This document shows positions 6,027-8,461 of a stretch of DNA of 8,461 nucleotides, one piece after another. The translations under genes were made by a program, and so were the position numbers. Each line of letters begins with the position of its first letter. The stretch's first letter is position 1. Source of the DNA: Candidatus Sabulitectum sp. (GTDB lineage: Bacteria; Fermentibacterota; Fermentibacteria; Fermentibacterales; JCC-6); assembly GCA_029940175.1 (NCBI GenBank), contig JAOZRM010000140.1, positions 1 through 8,461 on the forward strand, in the 5' to 3' direction. Below the pieces are notes generated by a model. That model had not been told where the DNA came from, searched no databases, and saw nothing but the letters and a program-made list of their open reading frames with translations.

Positions 6027-8461
6027 TTACTTTTTATCGTCAAGAACCATTTTCTTTGCAATTCTCTTGCCCATAACAACATAAATGCATGGCTCTACAA
6101 TAAGGGTTAGAATTGTGGCTGCAGCCAGACCGAATATTACAGTGACCGCCATAGGAGCCCACGTTTCTGCTCCCTCCCCTATCCCCAGGGCGAGAGGAGT
6201 CATTGCCAGCATGGTGGTTAGCGCAGTCATAAGTATCGGCCTGAGTCTTGTGGTGGCGGCCTCTACCATTGCTTCCTCAAGTGAGGTTCTTTTTCGACGG
6301 AGAACCTGATTTGCATAATCAACCATCACTATTCCGTTGTTAACCACGATTCCCGCCAGCATGAGAACACCGATCAGAGACATAACGGAAAGAGGGGTTC
6401 CTGTTATGAAAAGTCCGATAAGAACACCGATGATCGCCATGGGAACTGTGAAAATGATAATGAATGGTTCAAGGAGAGATTCAAACTGACTGGCCATTAC
6501 CATGTATACCAGCAGAGCAGCTACTATGATCGCTATACCAAGATAGAGGAATGTTTCCTTCTGGTCCTTCATTTCACCACCGAATTCAATCCTGAGATTG
6601 TAGTCGTTGCTTTCCTCTATGACCCTTTGTACATCTGCAGCCACATCATCAAGGCTTCTGCCTGCCACATCACAGGTGATAGTTACGCACCTCTGCTGAT
6701 TTGTTCGGCGGATACTTGTTGATATGAGTCTTTCCTCAAAGTACCCGAAGTTAGCAGCCGGGCTGTCGAAGATGGATATGTAATCCAGCTCTTCTCTCGA
6801 GTCTCTCAAGAATTCCGGGTATTGAACAACAACATTGAACTCGTCACCATCTTCCCGGAAAATAGTCGCAGGAGAATTTCCAAAAGCATTACTGATCTCC
6901 CCGGCAACATTTGACGGATGCATTCCATGCAGAGCCAGCATGGTATAGTCCTGTTTGAAGGTCAGCTCCGGGATCATATTCTCCATGGTGGTTTTGGGCT
7001 CTCTTACCCCTTCGACACCCGAGATTGCCTGTCGCATTCTTTCGCTTTCAGAGGAAAGGATATCAAGGTCATCTCCAAACACCTTCACTTCGATAGCACT
7101 TCCACCCATGAAGTTACCGCCGGAAATGTCATATTCGAATCCAGGAGTATTGTCCAGAAGCTCCCGAATTCGCTCTTCATATTCCAGTTGCCCTGTACTT
7201 CTTTCAGTAACTGGAACAAGCCTCAAGATCATTTCAACGGAGTAGCTTCCCTTGTCGCCGCCGAAGATAGCATCCATTCCTCCTGCAGTTCCCACCTGTG
7301 AGTACAGAGTGATCAGATCACCCTGGTCAAAAAGAGCTGATATGCTGTCTTCAATAGCTATTGCCATTGCACTTGTTGTTTCCAGATCAGTTCCTATGGC
7401 TGCTTCAAGATTAAGCTGAATCATTCCGTCATCGTTCGCCGGGAGAAATTCAGTTTTTATCACTTTGATCAGGGCGAAGCTGGCCAGAAAGACAATTGCA
7501 GTTACTATTAGAGTAGATTTCTTTCTGGCAACCATCTTTGTTACCAGAGCACTGTATCTTTTTTCAAGCTTTTCAAACCAGATCTTTACCTTTTCTCCCA
7601 GTGATCCATTTTTGTGCTGGGGAACAAGCTTGTGAGCAAATGAGCTTAGAAGAGGTACAAGACTCAGGGCAACAAAAAGAGATACAATAAGGCTGAAAAC
7701 TATAGTAAGAACCATTTCTCTGAACATCTGTCCTGCCAGACCAGGGACAAAAAGAATAGGAACAAAAACGGCGAGAGTAGTAAGAGTGGATGCGGTTATC
7801 GCCATTCCAACTTCCTGTGATCCGCTTATTGCCGACTCAATGGCAGAATGTCCCATTCCTCTGTGCCTGTAAATGTTTTCCAGCACAACTATAGAGTTGT
7901 CAACCAGCATTCCCACAGCAAGAGCAAGACCAGCAAGAGATATCATGTTCAGATCAACATCAAAGAAGTGCATTGCCGCAAAGGTCACAACAATAGATAT
8001 GGGTATTGCCGAACCTGCGATACCTGCTCCTCTTGGAGAGCGCAGGAAGAAAAGAAGAACCAGGAAAGCAAGAATTGTTGCTGTCACTGCTGTTGTAGCA
8101 AGATTGCCAATGGACTGTGTGATGAATGTAGACTGGTCGTACATCACATAGGGAACTACCTGCCCTTCGTATTCTTCGGAGATCCTGTCAAGCTCATCCT
8201 GTACAGTTTGACAGACATTTACGGTGTTTGCATCACTTCTTCGCTGAACGTAGACGAAAAGAGATGGAGTCTGATTCATTCTGATAAGCTCGTAGACTTC
8301 TGCTTCTCCGTCCACAATTTCGGCAACATCCCGCAGGGTAACAGGGCCGTTCATCCCGTTTCCAACAACAAGTTGCTCAAGATCGGCAAGGGAGGTGACA
8401 CTGGCTTCCACTCGGATATTTATCCGCTCCCCACCTGAATCCAGGTTACCTGCGGGTTTGT
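6027..8461 (-). CDS. RND-family efflux permease (HAE/AcrB-like), N-terminus beyond right edge (partial)
   Basis: The frame is open from the right edge to the TAA at 6029-6027: 810 residues, numbered here from Lys at 8459. A GTG at 8411 is not the start, because the codons before it read PAGNLDSGGERINIRV, standard RND porter-domain sequence. AcrB-like permeases are about 1,030-1,050 residues, so some 220 N-terminal residues (first helix and part of the porter domain) are missing. Visible parts: porter segment with VTLRDVAEIVDG, helices 2-6, TEFLPANDDG after helix 7, the second periplasmic loop, helices 8-12, and RLRPILMT. This inner-membrane protein uses the proton gradient to export compounds through a periplasmic adaptor and outer-membrane channel; those genes would be off the right edge. 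Aligning to AcrB by eye, D407 is kept (D187), D408 is Asn188, K940 is Asn707, while R971 and T978 are kept (R738, T745). The substrate cannot be told. It is the last gene of its transcript, ended by the hairpin at 5984-6010. Confidence 0.95.
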   Translation of the reverse strand, partial: KPAGNLDSGGERINIRVEASVTSLADLEQLVVGNGMNGPVTLRDVAEIVDGEAEVYELIRMNQTPSLFVYVQRRSDANTVNVCQTVQDELDRISEEYEGQVVPYVMYDQSTFITQSIGNLATTAVTATILAFLVLLFFLRSPRGAGIAGSAIPISIVVTFAAMHFFDVDLNMISLAGLALAVGMLVDNSIVVLENIYRHRGMGHSAIESAISGSQEVGMAITASTLTTLAVFVPILFVPGLAGQMFREMVLTIVFSLIVSLFVALSLVPLLSSFAHKLVPQHKNGSLGEKVKIWFEKLEKRYSALVTKMVARKKSTLIVTAIVFLASFALIKVIKTEFLPANDDGMIQLNLEAAIGTDLETTSAMAIAIEDSISALFDQGDLITLYSQVGTAGGMDAIFGGDKGSYSVEMILRLVPVTERSTGQLEYEERIRELLDNTPGFEYDISGGNFMGGSAIEVKVFGDDLDILSSESERMRQAISGVEGVREPKTTMENMIPELTFKQDYTMLALHGMHPSNVAGEISNAFGNSPATIFREDGDEFNVVVQYPEFLRDSREELDYISIFDSPAANFGYFEERLISTSIRRTNQQRCVTITCDVAGRSLDDVAADVQRVIEESNDYNLRIEFGGEMKDQKETFLYLGIAIIVAALLVYMVMASQFESLLEPFIIIFTVPMAIIGVLIGLFITGTPLSVMSLIGVLMLAGIVVNNGIVMVDYANQVLRRKRTSLEEAMVEAATTRLRPILMTALTTMLAMTPLALGIGEGAETWAPMAVTVIFGLAAATILTLIVEPCIYVVMGKRIAKKMVLDDKK

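Noticed and set aside
8409..8411. GTG as the start codon of the RND gene
   Set aside because: The frame stays open to the right edge and the upstream codons encode conserved RND porter-domain sequence, so the gene is cut by the window and does not start there.
7848..8438. Plus-strand open frame of 196 codons
   Set aside because: It is the shadow of the RND gene; its translation is rich in Cys/His/Ser without domain logic, and the minus-strand frame is clearly RND.

Overview
The window holds five protein genes, two of them cut by the window edges, and no RNA gene, insertion sequence, CRISPR array or phage gene that I can see. Two-membrane signalling, a lipid-anchored beta-propeller protein and an RND pump point to a Gram-negative (diderm) bacterium of moderate base composition. 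The propeller type (many Asp/Gly turns, a GKGDGPGEL-like motif) is commonest in the Bacteroidetes/FCB and candidate-phylum world (Fermentibacteria-like lineages, for example), but that placement is a guess from style, not a match.

Layout, left to right. (1) Bases 1-1194, minus strand: a two-helix membrane protein followed after 59 bases by a beta-propeller lipoprotein that runs off the left edge; they are probably co-transcribed from a good sigma70-like promoter at 1227-1255. (2) Bases 1195-1312: a divergent intergenic region with that promoter, a short inverted repeat lying inside its spacer, and the start of the next gene. (3) Bases 1313-4156, plus strand: a large hybrid sensor histidine kinase with a signal peptide, a periplasmic solute-binding (SBP_bac_3-type) sensor, one membrane helix, two PAS domains, a complete HisKA/HATPase kinase core and a C-terminal receiver. 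(4) Bases 4217-5932, minus strand and convergent with the kinase: a soluble PAS-PAS-coiled coil-GAF-PAS protein that has only sensory domains and no recognisable output. (5) Bases 5984-6010: a perfect 10-bp terminator hairpin. (6) Bases 6027-8461, minus strand: the C-terminal four fifths of an RND (HAE/AcrB-like) efflux permease, whose N-terminus and probable partner genes lie beyond the right edge.

Functionally the window looks like an envelope and signalling neighbourhood: a ligand-sensing phosphorelay kinase without a DNA-binding partner nearby, a solitary multi-sensor protein, and an export pump. Orientation and the terminator argue that the kinase, the sensor protein and the pump are separate transcription units, so any functional link between them is inference only. 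I see no clearly undescribed system; the most unusual item is the output-less PAS/GAF protein next to the hybrid kinase.
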